DNA of 37,247 nt from CAYZUC01 sp964481705 (GCA_964481705.1 CAYZUC010000020.1:1-37247), one strand, 5' to 3'; positions 25,219-33,902 are shown, numbered from the stretch's first letter. The notes: generated by a model not told the origin, from the sequence alone. Numbers and translations are program-made.

Positions 25219-26082
25219 ATGCCAAGAGTGCATATTAAGCGTAAAAAATTTGTTCTTCCGAGCAAGGTTGTCCTACTGATTCTGTCTGTATTATGTATCG
25301 TAATGATGATAGTAACTTTTACAACCGATGTTGTAACTGCACCTTTATCAGCTGTCAGCGGATATGTAATTATTCCGTTTCAAAACGGAATTAAAGAAGT
25401 TGGTAGTTGGTTTGCAACCCGTTCGGATGAGTTAAAAAAACTAAATGATGTCATGATTGAAAATGAAAATCTTCAGAAACGTATCGATGAGCTATCCATT
25501 GAGAACAGCAATCTGGTGCAGGATAAATATGAGCTGACAAAGCTGCGTGAGCTCTATGATTTGGATAAGAAGTATTCCGATTACGAGAAGATTGGAGCGA
25601 GAGTCATAGGCAAGGATCCCGGCAACTGGTTTTCTGTCTTCCTGATTGATAAAGGAAGCGATGACGGAATCGAGGTCAATATGAATGTTATGGCCGGTTC
25701 CGGGTTGGTTGGAATAGTTACGGAAGTCGGAAAGAACTGGTCTACTGTTCGTTCCATTATCGATGATTCCAGCAATATCAGTGGAATGGTTTTATCCACT
25801 TCCGATAAGCTTGTAGTCACCGGGGATTTACAATTGATGGAATCCGGTATGATTCGTTTTGAACAGTTAAAGGATGAAAAGAATAAAGTCGTGGAAGGCG
25901 ATCAGATTGTCACCTCCAATATCAGTGATAAATTTCTTCCGGGTATTTCCATTGGATATATCAGCGAACTCGTGACCGATTCAAACAACCTTACAAAATC
26001 CGGCACCATCACACCTGTTGTAGACTTTAATCACGTAGATGTTGTATTGGTAATCAAGGATTTAAAAAAGCAAAAGGATTAA
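25219..26082 (+). CDS. mreC: Rod shape-determining protein MreC
   Basis: MreC is a bitopic protein that connects MreB/MreD with RodA and PBP2. The 287-residue protein has a basic N-terminus, one membrane helix (about residues 15-36), a coiled coil (about 70-115, with LNDVMIENENLQKRIDELS), then the beta-domain with GARVIGKDPGNWFSVFLIDKGSDDGI, MNVMAGSGLVGIVTEVG, and VVEGDQIVTSNISDKFLPGISIG. All are normal for the family. It is 12 bases after mreB with an AGAGG site. mreD follows 12 bases on. Confidence 0.96.
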   Translation: MPRVHIKRKKFVLPSKVVLLILSVLCIVMMIVTFTTDVVTAPLSAVSGYVIIPFQNGIKEVGSWFATRSDELKKLNDVMIENENLQKRIDELSIENSNLVQDKYELTKLRELYDLDKKYSDYEKIGARVIGKDPGNWFSVFLIDKGSDDGIEVNMNVMAGSGLVGIVTEVGKNWSTVRSIIDDSSNISGMVLSTSDKLVVTGDLQLMESGMIRFEQLKDEKNKVVEGDQIVTSNISDKFLPGISIGYISELVTDSNNLTKSGTITPVVDFNHVDVVLVIKDLKKQKD

Positions 26083-26094
26083 GGAGTGTATGAA

Positions 26095-26613
26095 TTGAAA
26101 CGAAAAATCATTGTAAGTCTGCTTATTGTAATTTCATTTCTTTTACAGTGTACCTTCTTTCAGTCTATCTCTTTGGGTGGAATTGTCCCTAATTTACTTA
26201 TTGTCCTTACTTCCTCCTTTGGCTTTATGAGAGGTAAAAAGGAAGGTTTGCTCGTCGGCTTCTTTTGCGGTCTGTTGATTGATATTTTCTACAGTGACTT
26301 GTTGGGTATCTATTCCCTCCTGTATATGTTTATTGGCTATGGAAATGGATTCTTTCACAGAATTTTCTATCCCGAGGATGTTAAATTGCCTATCATATTT
26401 ATTACCATTAGCGATTTTTCTTATTGTATCGTATCTTATGTTGTGCTTTTTCTTCTTAGAACAAGAATGGCTTTTTTCTTTTATCTCACCAAGATTATTG
26501 TTCCGGAAGTTATATATACCATCGTGATTACTGTTATTTTCTATCGCATGATCCTCTGGATTAACCGCAAGTTAGAAGAGGATGAAAAAAGGAGTGCTAG
26601 CAAGTTTGTTTAG
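26095..26613 (+). CDS. mreD: Rod shape-determining protein MreD
   Basis: MreD is a small multi-pass membrane protein of the elongation complex. The product is 172 residues with about five hydrophobic segments and typical parts LQCTFFQSISLGGIVPNLL, SFGFMRGKKEGLLVGFFCGLLID and YSLLYMFIGYGNGFF. The TTG at 26095 lies 8 bases after AAGGAG; a GTG at 26086 overlaps that site and an ATG at 26090 is out of frame, so TTG is the best start. The end overlaps the PBP gene. The weak TTG start resembles that of mreB. Confidence 0.93.
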   Translation: MKRKIIVSLLIVISFLLQCTFFQSISLGGIVPNLLIVLTSSFGFMRGKKEGLLVGFFCGLLIDIFYSDLLGIYSLLYMFIGYGNGFFHRIFYPEDVKLPIIFITISDFSYCIVSYVVLFLLRTRMAFFFYLTKIIVPEVIYTIVITVIFYRMILWINRKLEEDEKRSASKFV

Positions 26614-29473
26614 AAATATAAGAGATTCTATTCTTAACATCATATTTTCACGTATGTTCACACTGTTACTGGTAATTCTGGTGTGTTTCTTTGTGTTGAT
26701 ACAACGGCTTTTTACCTTGCAGATTGTAAAAGGTGAAACCTACCAGGATAATTTCACCTTGAAAATCATGAAGGAAAAGACCATTACCAGTACACGTGGA
26801 AAGATATTTGACTGCAAAGGAAAACTGCTTGCATATGATGAGTTGGCTTATTCCGTAACAATTGAAGATAATTATGATTCTACTCCAGACAAAAATCAGC
26901 AGATCAATGATACCATACAGGAATTGATAAAAATCGTCGAAGGACATGGCAATAAGCTGCTCAATGATTTTAATGTTGTCATTGATGGAAATGGAAACTT
27001 TCAATATAACGTAACAGACAAGGCACTTTTACGTTTTCTCGCCGATGTATATGGTCATGCAAGAACGGATGACCTTCTTGTCAAAGAAAAAAATTCCACT
27101 CCAAATAATTTAATTATGTACCTTGCAGGAGAAAAGAAATTTGGTATTGGCAAATACGAAGTAGTAAATGGTAAGGAAGTATTTCGAGCAGGAGAAGGCT
27201 ATACGAATCAAGAATTACTCAAGATTGTGACCATTCGTTATGCCATGAATACAAATAGTTTCCAGAAATACATAGCAACTACCGTAGCAACAGGTGTTAA
27301 TGAAGAGACCGTAGCGGTTGTTATGGAGAATAAGGACCGACTTCAAGGCGTTGATATTGCAGAGGATACAATTCGTAAATACATTGATGATGACAGCATG
27401 TCACCTATTCTGGGATATACCGGAAAAGTGTCTACGGAAGAATTAGAGACACTTAATGCCGATGGCAGTAAGTATGAGATGAACGATATGGTCGGAAAGG
27501 CCGGCGTCGAACAGGTTATGGAAAAGAAGCTTCAGGGAACCAAGGGAAGCGAGAAAATCTATGTAGATAACCTGGGAAAGGTAGTTGATACTGCCGAAAG
27601 GATCGAACCAATTGCCGGTAATGACCTGTACCTTACGATTGATTCCGATTTGCAAAGTGCGATTTATCATATTATTGAACAAAAGCTCGCAGGTATCCTG
27701 ATTAGTAAGATACGTAATATCAAAGAATATACCATGGGTGAGAATGACAGTGCTGCCAACATCGAGATTCCAATCGATGATGTTTATTTTGCACTTTTTA
27801 ACAATAACGTAATTGATATTTCCCACATCGAGGATCCGGACGCAAAGCAGTATGAAAAGGCAATTCATGAAGCCTATCAACGCAAGTTAAAGGCTGTTCG
27901 TGAAGCATTGATGCTGGAATTAAACGAAACGGGAACTCCTTATACGGCATTGACAAAGGAAATGCAGGTATACGAAAGCTATGTAATTTCCATGTTGTCG
28001 TCACCAAGCTGCGGAGTATTACTGACAGATGCGATTGATCAGAAGGATGAAACCTATCTTAAGTGGAAAGAGGAGTCCATCAGTTTAAAGGAATTTTTGA
28101 ATTATGCCATTTCACAAAAATGGATCGATATTACGAAAATCAAGACCAATTCACAGTATTCTGATTCTGACGAGATCTACCATTGTTTACTTAGCTATAT
28201 TAACGGAACTCTTGCTACCAATAATGGTTTCTCCAAGAAAATTTACAAATATATGATTCACGATAATAATATCAGTGGGCAACAGATCTGTATGGTTCTG
28301 TATGAACAACGTATTATTGATGACGATTCCGGAGAACGTGCTCAGTTAGAAAGTGGAGGCATATCGTCTTATACCTTTATTCTTGATAAAATTCGGAATC
28401 TGGAGATAACTCCGGCGCAGCTCGCATTAGACCCCTGTTCTGGTTCCAGTGTTATTACAAATGTAAAAACGGGTGAGGTTCTTGCCTGTGTATCTTATCC
28501 GAGCTACAACAATAATATGCTTGCTAATACCATTGATGCAGACTACTACAATACACTTACCAACGATTTATCCAATCCTTTATATAGTTATGCAACACAG
28601 CAGAAGATGGCTCCCGGTTCCACTTTCAAAATGGTATCTGCCACTGCCGGCATCGAAGAAGGTGTTATTGGTTTAACTGATGTTATCGAGTGTAATGGTG
28701 TTTTTGATCGTTTCACACCAGGACCGAAATGCTGGATTTATCCTTCCAGACACGGTAATCTAAATGTATCAGAAGGAATTGAGAATTCTTGTAACTGTTT
28801 CTTTTATGAAGTAGGTTATCGCCTTGGTACTGACGTGACCGGAAAATACGACAGTGAACTCGGACTCGGTAAGATAGCTCATTATGCTGATTTGTATGGT
28901 CTTACGGATTTGTCCGGCATTGAATTAACAGAAGCGGAGCCACAAGTATCGACAGAAGATGCCGTTCGTTCTGCAATTGGGCAGGGAACTCACAGCTATA
29001 CCACAGTAGGTCTTGCCCGTTATGTAACGACAGTCGCAAATGATGGAGTTTGTTATAATTTAAGTCTTCTTGATAAGTTAGAGGACCCGAATGGTAATAT
29101 TTTGGAGAATTATTCTCCCTCTGTTCGTAATCACATTGATCTTGCCAGTTCTTACTGGGATGCTATCCATAGTGGTATGAGGGGTGTGGTTGAGAATGCC
29201 AAAGCCTTTGAAGGCTTCCCCATTCTTGCAGCAGGTAAGACCGGAACCGCACAGCAGATTAAAAGCAGACCAAATCATGCTCTTTTTGTTGGTTTTGCAC
29301 CCTACGATAGTCCGGAAATAGCAATTGCTACTCGTATCGCATATGGCTATACCTCTGCTAATTCTGCCGAAGTAAGTCGTGATATCTTAAGTTACTACTT
29401 TGGTGTGGAGGCTCCGGAAGATATAATCAATGGAAAAGCCAAAACTCCTGATAGTGGTATTATTGGTGATTAG
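26606..29473 (+). CDS. Class B penicillin-binding protein, PBP2/MrdA type, with a large insertion
   Basis: A D,D-transpeptidase of cell elongation, the partner of RodA. It has one N-terminal membrane helix, the dimerisation domain beginning STRGKIFDCKGKLLAYDE, and the catalytic motifs S672-TFK675, S728-CN730 and K878-TG. At 955 residues it is far longer than the usual 600-750. About 278 residues separate the TIDSDLQ segment (about 344) from TGEVLA (about 622), where other PBP2 proteins have about 30-40. The extra block is helical and charged, with no catalytic motif. Start: TTG 26606 has AAAAAAGGAG 11 bases upstream; ATG 26582 (963 residues) has its only GAAGAGG directly abutting, so I prefer TTG. 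Confidence 0.93.
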   Translation: MFRNIRDSILNIIFSRMFTLLLVILVCFFVLIQRLFTLQIVKGETYQDNFTLKIMKEKTITSTRGKIFDCKGKLLAYDELAYSVTIEDNYDSTPDKNQQINDTIQELIKIVEGHGNKLLNDFNVVIDGNGNFQYNVTDKALLRFLADVYGHARTDDLLVKEKNSTPNNLIMYLAGEKKFGIGKYEVVNGKEVFRAGEGYTNQELLKIVTIRYAMNTNSFQKYIATTVATGVNEETVAVVMENKDRLQGVDIAEDTIRKYIDDDSMSPILGYTGKVSTEELETLNADGSKYEMNDMVGKAGVEQVMEKKLQGTKGSEKIYVDNLGKVVDTAERIEPIAGNDLYLTIDSDLQSAIYHIIEQKLAGILISKIRNIKEYTMGENDSAANIEIPIDDVYFALFNNNVIDISHIEDPDAKQYEKAIHEAYQRKLKAVREALMLELNETGTPYTALTKEMQVYESYVISMLSSPSCGVLLTDAIDQKDETYLKWKEESISLKEFLNYAISQKWIDITKIKTNSQYSDSDEIYHCLLSYINGTLATNNGFSKKIYKYMIHDNNISGQQICMVLYEQRIIDDDSGERAQLESGGISSYTFILDKIRNLEITPAQLALDPCSGSSVITNVKTGEVLACVSYPSYNNNMLANTIDADYYNTLTNDLSNPLYSYATQQKMAPGSTFKMVSATAGIEEGVIGLTDVIECNGVFDRFTPGPKCWIYPSRHGNLNVSEGIENSCNCFFYEVGYRLGTDVTGKYDSELGLGKIAHYADLYGLTDLSGIELTEAEPQVSTEDAVRSAIGQGTHSYTTVGLARYVTTVANDGVCYNLSLLDKLEDPNGNILENYSPSVRNHIDLASSYWDAIHSGMRGVVENAKAFEGFPILAAGKTGTAQQIKSRPNHALFVGFAPYDSPEIAIATRIAYGYTSANSAEVSRDILSYYFGVEAPEDIINGKAKTPDSGIIGD

Positions 29474-29485
29474 GGAGGAGAACAG

Positions 29486-30160
29486 ATGAAAAATAAGGTT
29501 ATGATAAAAAGTCTGTCAAATGGTATCAACGTAATCCTAAATGATGAGATATCTTTTGATGAGATTAAGGAAGCAGTAGCAGAGAAATTTCAAGAATCCA
29601 GTAAGTTCTTTGGGGCAGCAAAGGTAGTCCTTTCCTTTGAGGGAAGAAAGCTGTCCAATGAGGAAGAGATGCTGTTAATTGATACCATTTGTGATCATTC
29701 ACAGATTGATATCACATGTATCCTGGAAAAGGACGAAGAAAAGAATCAGGTTTATCTGAAAGCAATGAACCAATTTGCAGAAAGTACCGATCATAACGAC
29801 GGACAATTCTACAAAGGTAATTTAAAAAGTGGACAGGTTCTTGAAACAGACTATAGCATTATTATCCTCGGAGATGTCAATCCCGGTGCAACTGTTATTT
29901 CAACAGGCAACATTGTTGTACTTGGTACGCTTTATGGCATGGCATATGCTGGTGGAAATGGAGACAGCAATAATTTTGTGGCGGCACTTGATATGCAGCC
30001 GACACAGATCAAAATAGGAGACATTATTGCAAAACAAGGCGAAAAGGGATTTCGCTGGACACATCGCACAAAAGCAACGCCCAAAATAGCCTTTGTGGAC
30101 AAAGGTAATATTTATATTGAGCCCATTACCAAAGAATTACTGAACGATATTCCCTTATAA
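29486..30160 (+). CDS. minC: Septum site-determining protein MinC
   Basis: MinC inhibits FtsZ ring formation away from midcell when recruited by MinD. The 224-residue product has an N-terminal domain (VMIKSLSNGINVILNDEISFDEI) and the C-terminal beta-helix domain with VLETDYSIIILGDVNPGATVISTGNIVVLGTLYGMAYAGG, the MinD-binding and dimerisation face. The ATG at 29486 follows GGAGGAG. It lies 12 bases after the PBP gene and is followed by minD after a 54-base gap that has no visible promoter. Confidence 0.96.
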   Translation: MKNKVMIKSLSNGINVILNDEISFDEIKEAVAEKFQESSKFFGAAKVVLSFEGRKLSNEEEMLLIDTICDHSQIDITCILEKDEEKNQVYLKAMNQFAESTDHNDGQFYKGNLKSGQVLETDYSIIILGDVNPGATVISTGNIVVLGTLYGMAYAGGNGDSNNFVAALDMQPTQIKIGDIIAKQGEKGFRWTHRTKATPKIAFVDKGNIYIEPITKELLNDIPL

Positions 30161-30214
30161 ATCATTCAGTAGACGAAAATTTCATCACAGATATCATTGA
30201 AATGGAGGAATACT

Positions 30215-31021
30215 ATGTGTGAAGTAATTGTCGTCACTTCAGGGAAAGGCGGAGTCGGAAAAACAACGACTACTGCAAACATTGGGACAGGTCTTGCTGA
30301 GCTGGGAAACAAGGTCATCATGATTGACACCGATATCGGATTACGTAATCTGGATGTGGTCATGGGACTGGAAAACAGAATTGTGTACAATCTTGTCGAT
30401 GTCGTAGAGGGTAATTGTCGTATCAAGCAAGCATTGATTCGTGATAAGAGACATCCATCTCTCTACCTTATGCCATCTGCCCAGACAAGAGACAAATCAT
30501 CCGTCAAACCGGAACAAATGAAAAAGCTGGTACATGAGCTTCGAATGGAGTTTGATTACATACTATTAGATTGTCCTGCCGGAATCGAGCAGGGATTTCA
30601 AAATGCCATAGCAGGTGCCGATCGTGCCCTGGTGGTTACAACACCCGAGGTGTCTGCAATACGTGATGCCGACCGTATCATTGGATTATTAGAGGCCAAT
30701 AATATTGAGAGACAAGAATTAATCGTAAATCGACTCCGTACAGAAATGATGCGAAAGGGTGATATGATGAGTGTGGAAGATGTCGTGGACATCCTTTCAA
30801 TACCCTTGATTGGTGCAGTACCCGACGATGAACGAGTGGTCATTGCAACCAACCAGGGAGAACCACTTGTCTGTGATCGAAACACAGCTGCAGGTACTGC
30901 GTACATGAATATCTGCGGTAGAATCTTGGGGGAGGAGATTCCCTTTCCCAATTTCAAAGAAGAAGAGAACATCTTTCTCCGTTTTAAAGCAAAATTTCAG
31001 AAAGCGGGGAAATGCATATGA
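30215..31021 (+). CDS. minD: Septum site-determining ATPase MinD
   Basis: MinD is a ParA/MinD-family ATPase that binds membrane in the ATP form, recruits MinC and is released by MinE. The 268-residue protein has the deviant Walker A SGKGGVGKTTTTANIG (about residues 9-24), IDTDIGLRNLDVVMGLENR, DYILLDCPAGIEQGF and PEVSAIRDADRIIG. The C-terminal FLRFKAKFQK is an amphipathic membrane-targeting helix. ATG 30215 has GGAGG 6 bases before; an extension to 30197 is not supported. The stop overlaps the minE start (ATGA). Confidence 0.97.
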   Translation: MCEVIVVTSGKGGVGKTTTTANIGTGLAELGNKVIMIDTDIGLRNLDVVMGLENRIVYNLVDVVEGNCRIKQALIRDKRHPSLYLMPSAQTRDKSSVKPEQMKKLVHELRMEFDYILLDCPAGIEQGFQNAIAGADRALVVTTPEVSAIRDADRIIGLLEANNIERQELIVNRLRTEMMRKGDMMSVEDVVDILSIPLIGAVPDDERVVIATNQGEPLVCDRNTAAGTAYMNICGRILGEEIPFPNFKEEENIFLRFKAKFQKAGKCI

Positions 31022-31296
31022 ATCTTTTTTGTTTTTTTCGTCGCAAAAGTTCCAGAGACGTTGCAAAAGACCGTTTAAAGGTATTATTGATCTCTGACCG
31101 AGCAAACTGTACTCCAGAAGTAATGGAAATGATAAAAAATGACATTGTAAAAGTCATTTCCAAATATATGGAGATTGACTCCAATGCTACAGAGATTCAG
31201 ATAATGAAGAAAAAGTCGGAGAATGGAAGAGTACCTGCTTTATATGCCAATATTCCGATACTTGATTTAAAAAAGACATTTGGAAGACACTCTTAA
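31018..31296 (+). CDS. minE: Cell division topological specificity factor MinE
   Basis: MinE drives MinD ATP hydrolysis and the pole-to-pole oscillation of the Min system. The 92-residue protein has an N-terminal amphipathic segment (NLFCFFRRK), the MinD-contact strand/helix (SRDVAKDRLKVLLISDR) and the dimerisation part (VMEMIKNDIVKVISKYMEID). ATG 31018 lies 7 bases after GCGGGGA and overlaps the minD stop; ATG 31012 is too close. minE is missing from B. subtilis but occurs in many Clostridia, so this species probably uses an oscillating Min system. Confidence 0.95.
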   Translation: MNLFCFFRRKSSRDVAKDRLKVLLISDRANCTPEVMEMIKNDIVKVISKYMEIDSNATEIQIMKKKSENGRVPALYANIPILDLKKTFGRHS

Positions 31297-31304
31297 TATT
31301 GCAA

Positions 31305-31321
31305 GAATGGGGATTATTATG
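31305..31321 (+). promoter_or_regulatory. Extended ribosome binding context, copy 3 (rodA)
   Basis: GAATGGGGATTATTATG differs at one base from the copies at 1141-1157 and 6700-6716, and again ends in the gene's ATG. It fixes the rodA start at 31319, since the upstream in-frame ATG at 31280 lies inside minE. Confidence 0.55.
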
Positions 31322-32452
31322 TTTAAGAAATATCAATTGAGAAATTACAATTTCAGATTAGTACTATTTTCCATAATGATTACCATGATTGGTATTTTTG
31401 CGATTGGAAGTGCAAAAGAATCTGTGCAGGGAAAACAAATCATCGGTTTTGGACTCGGAATTGTTATCATGATTGTTGTATCATTAATTGATTACTCCTT
31501 TGTTCTAAAGTTCTACTGGATTATTTATGCTCTGAATACCGGCTTACTGATTGCAGTTCTTCTCACCGGAAAAAGTGCAGGTGGTGCACAACGATGGATT
31601 AATTTGGGATTTCGATTTCAACCTTCGGAACTTGCCAAAATATTATTGATTTTATTCTTTGCACAGTTTATTATTAAACATAGGGAGAAGTTAAACACCT
31701 TCCGTATTTTGGGTAGTTTAGTTGCACTTTTAGCGGTTCCATTGTTTTGTGTCTATAAACAGCCGGATTTGTCGACGAGTATTATGATATTCATCATCTT
31801 CTGTGTTCTTCTTTTTATCGGGGGAATCAGTTACAAGATTATTATAGGAGTATTAGCCGTCGTGATTCCGGTAGCTGTTATTGCATTGGTTCTTGTCATG
31901 CAGCCAGACCAGAAAATCATAAAAGAGTATCAACAAACACGTATTCTGGCATGGCTTCAGCCGGAGAAATATGAAAATGCCGAAGGTTACCAGCAGCAAA
32001 ATTCGATTATTGCAATCGGAAGCGGGCAATTAACGGGAAAAGGCTACAAGAATAATGAAGTCGGTTCTGTAAAAAATGGTAACTTTATTTCAGAGCCGCA
32101 GACAGATTTTATTTTTGCTATTGTAGGTGAAGAATTTGGTTTTCTGGGTGCTATGAGCGTAGTCATCCTAATATGCCTGATTGTTATTGAGATTATTAAT
32201 ACAGGCAGAAAGGCGAAGGATCTTGCCGGGACGCTGATATGTGCCGGTATGGCAGGCCTTATAGGATTTCAGAGCTTCATTAATATCGGAGTTGCTACAG
32301 GAGTCACGCCAAATACCGGAATTCCTTTACCATTTTTGAGCTATGGTCTTACATCACTTGACAGCTTGTTCATTGGACTAGGTTTTGTTTTAAATGTTGG
32401 ATTACAGCAAAAGAAGTATCCGTCAGGAAATTTAGATAAAGATTGGAGATAA
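31319..32452 (+). CDS. rodA: SEDS family peptidoglycan glycosyltransferase RodA
   Basis: SEDS proteins polymerise glycan strands and work with a class B PBP; RodA serves elongation. The 377-residue product has about ten membrane helices and the SEDS landmarks GGAQRWINLGFRFQPSELAK, KQPDLSTSIMIF, SEPQTDFIFAIVGEEFGF and PNTGIPLPFLSYG. After SYG it reads LTSL rather than the more common GSS, as seen in clostridial RodA. The start is at 31319 with the extended ribosome site. Gene order with PBP2 and mreBCD favours RodA over FtsW or SpoVE; the sequence alone does not fully separate them. Confidence 0.93.
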   Translation: MFKKYQLRNYNFRLVLFSIMITMIGIFAIGSAKESVQGKQIIGFGLGIVIMIVVSLIDYSFVLKFYWIIYALNTGLLIAVLLTGKSAGGAQRWINLGFRFQPSELAKILLILFFAQFIIKHREKLNTFRILGSLVALLAVPLFCVYKQPDLSTSIMIFIIFCVLLFIGGISYKIIIGVLAVVIPVAVIALVLVMQPDQKIIKEYQQTRILAWLQPEKYENAEGYQQQNSIIAIGSGQLTGKGYKNNEVGSVKNGNFISEPQTDFIFAIVGEEFGFLGAMSVVILICLIVIEIINTGRKAKDLAGTLICAGMAGLIGFQSFINIGVATGVTPNTGIPLPFLSYGLTSLDSLFIGLGFVLNVGLQQKKYPSGNLDKDWR

Positions 32453-32457
32453 GTATC

Positions 32458-32853
32458 ATGAATATTGGGTTAGTTGCACATGATGCAAAGAAAAAGTTAA
32501 TGCAGAATTTTTGCATCGCATACAGGGGTATTTTAGCAAAAAACGATCTTTTTGCCACCGGTACGACAGGCAGATTGATTGAGGAAGTTACAAATCTTAA
32601 TGTACACAAGTATCTGGCAGGTCATTTGGGTGGTGAACAGCAATTAGGCGCCCAAATTGAGCACAATCAAATCGATTTGCTCATTTTCCTGCGTGATCCT
32701 CTTACACAGAAATCTCACGAGCCGGATGTCAATAATATTATGCATTTATGTGATGTACATAATATTCCCTTGGCGACAAATCTTGCTTCCGCAGAACTGT
32801 TGATTAAATCACTGGATAGAGGAGATCTTGAGTGGCGTGAAATGTACAAGTAG
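32458..32853 (+). CDS. mgsA: Methylglyoxal synthase
   Basis: MgsA converts dihydroxyacetone phosphate to methylglyoxal and phosphate, a bypass of lower glycolysis under phosphate limitation or sugar excess. The 131-residue protein fits the family with conserved H8-D9 (VAHDAKK), GTTGRLI, GHLGGEQQLGAQI, the catalytic Asp in FLRDPL and NIPLATNLASAELL. Family members usually have Asp in GGDQQ; here it is Glu. The ATG at 32458 is 5 bases after rodA, with a GGAG site. The end overlaps the carboxypeptidase gene by 17 bases. Confidence 0.94.
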   Translation: MNIGLVAHDAKKKLMQNFCIAYRGILAKNDLFATGTTGRLIEEVTNLNVHKYLAGHLGGEQQLGAQIEHNQIDLLIFLRDPLTQKSHEPDVNNIMHLCDVHNIPLATNLASAELLIKSLDRGDLEWREMYK

Positions 32854-33829
32854 GAAGAAAGTATTATCAACAATTGCATTATTCATGACCTGTTGCATAT
32901 TTACCGGTTGTGGGAAACAGGAGATATCGATTCCATACGACATGAATTCCGGAGTGACTGCCTTTCGCTTTGATGCCAACGACAATGCCAAAGTGGCAGA
33001 ATCCTTTGCATCCGACCTTTGTGTTGTCTCCGAAGACATAACGGTAGGAGATGAACTAAGTGGTGGTACGGATATGTATGGATCGGCGACTCTATTCGAT
33101 ATCAATCGTAAAAATGCCATCTATTCCAAAAATGCTAATATAAAGCTTTATCCTGCCAGTATGACAAAGGTAATGACTGCGTATCTTGCATTAAAATATG
33201 GTAATCCGGAGGATATACTGACTGCTTCTGACAATGTTCTCATTACAGAGCAGGGAGCACAGTTGTGTGGATTTCAGCCTGGTGATACTATGACGTTAGA
33301 TCAGGCATTACACGGATTGCTTATGTATTCGGGGAATGATGCAGCTGTGATAATTGCAGAATATATATCCGGAAGTATAGATGATTTTGCTACTTTGATG
33401 AATTCTGAGGCAGCAAAGCTTGGCGCAACCAATACACATTTTGTAAACCCTCATGGGCTTCAGGATGAAAATCATTACACCACCGCCTATGATATGTACC
33501 TGATTTTTAACGAGGCGATAAAAAATGACCTATTTAACGAAATCATTCACATGACGACCTATTCCACCACGTACAAAAATAGTGCAGGAGAGCCTAAAGA
33601 AGTATCATATGATACAACAAACCGTTTTATAAAAGATGAGGTGACATCTCCAACAAATATTAATGTAATTGGCGGAAAAACAGGAACTACCAGTGCTGCC
33701 GGAGCTAACTTGGTTCTTCTTTCCAAGGACAGTGCGGGAAACCCCTATATTTCAGTCGTTATGAAAGCTGTAGATATGGATACATGCTATCAAAAGACGA
33801 ATCTTCTCTTAGAGGATATCGATAAATAG
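32837..33829 (+). CDS. D-alanyl-D-alanine carboxypeptidase with a lipobox
   Basis: A class C low-molecular-weight PBP (DacA/PBP5 family, S11 peptidase) that removes the terminal D-Ala from peptidoglycan stem peptides. Active-site motifs are S108-MTK111, S165-GN167 and K281-TG. The N-terminus is a signal with a lenient lipobox FTGC (Cys25), so it is probably a membrane-anchored lipoprotein. The usual C-terminal anchor helix and long PBP5 C-terminal domain are absent in this 330-residue protein. The GTG at 32837 is 12 bases after AGAGGAG; TTG 32828 is only 3 bases away from it. It is co-translated with mgsA. Confidence 0.92.
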   Translation: MKCTSRKKVLSTIALFMTCCIFTGCGKQEISIPYDMNSGVTAFRFDANDNAKVAESFASDLCVVSEDITVGDELSGGTDMYGSATLFDINRKNAIYSKNANIKLYPASMTKVMTAYLALKYGNPEDILTASDNVLITEQGAQLCGFQPGDTMTLDQALHGLLMYSGNDAAVIIAEYISGSIDDFATLMNSEAAKLGATNTHFVNPHGLQDENHYTTAYDMYLIFNEAIKNDLFNEIIHMTTYSTTYKNSAGEPKEVSYDTTNRFIKDEVTSPTNINVIGGKTGTTSAAGANLVLLSKDSAGNPYISVVMKAVDMDTCYQKTNLLLEDIDK

Positions 33830-33831
33830 TA

Positions 33832-33860
33832 TTGTCTTTTTAACGTATCTATAGTATATT
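33832..33860 (+). promoter_or_regulatory. Candidate vegetative promoter for the small P-loop protein
   Basis: TTGTCT (33832-33837) and TATATT (33855-33860) are 17 bases apart: 4 of 6 and 5 of 6 matches to the sigma-A consensus. It lies just after the carboxypeptidase stop and would start RNA near 33867, just before the dyad at 33877-33902. Confidence 0.5.
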
Positions 33861-33876
33861 TATATTGTTAAAAGCA

Positions 33877-33902
33877 TTTGTAAAATGCATATGTTTTACA
33901 AA
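33877..33902. promoter_or_regulatory. Dyad in the leader of the small P-loop gene
   Basis: TTTGTAAAA (33877-33885) and TTTTACAAA (33894-33902) are perfect 9-base inverted arms around TGCATATG. The dyad lies between the predicted start of transcription and the strong AGGAGGAG ribosome site at 33906-33913. It could be an operator for a dimeric repressor or a 5' hairpin. No T-run follows, so it is not a terminator. Confidence 0.45.

Noticed and set aside
27443..27880. A 145-codon open frame on the minus strand inside the PBP insertion region
   Set aside because: I considered whether the PBP insertion hid another gene, but the + frame is continuous with the catalytic motifs at both sides, and the minus frame has no ribosome site.
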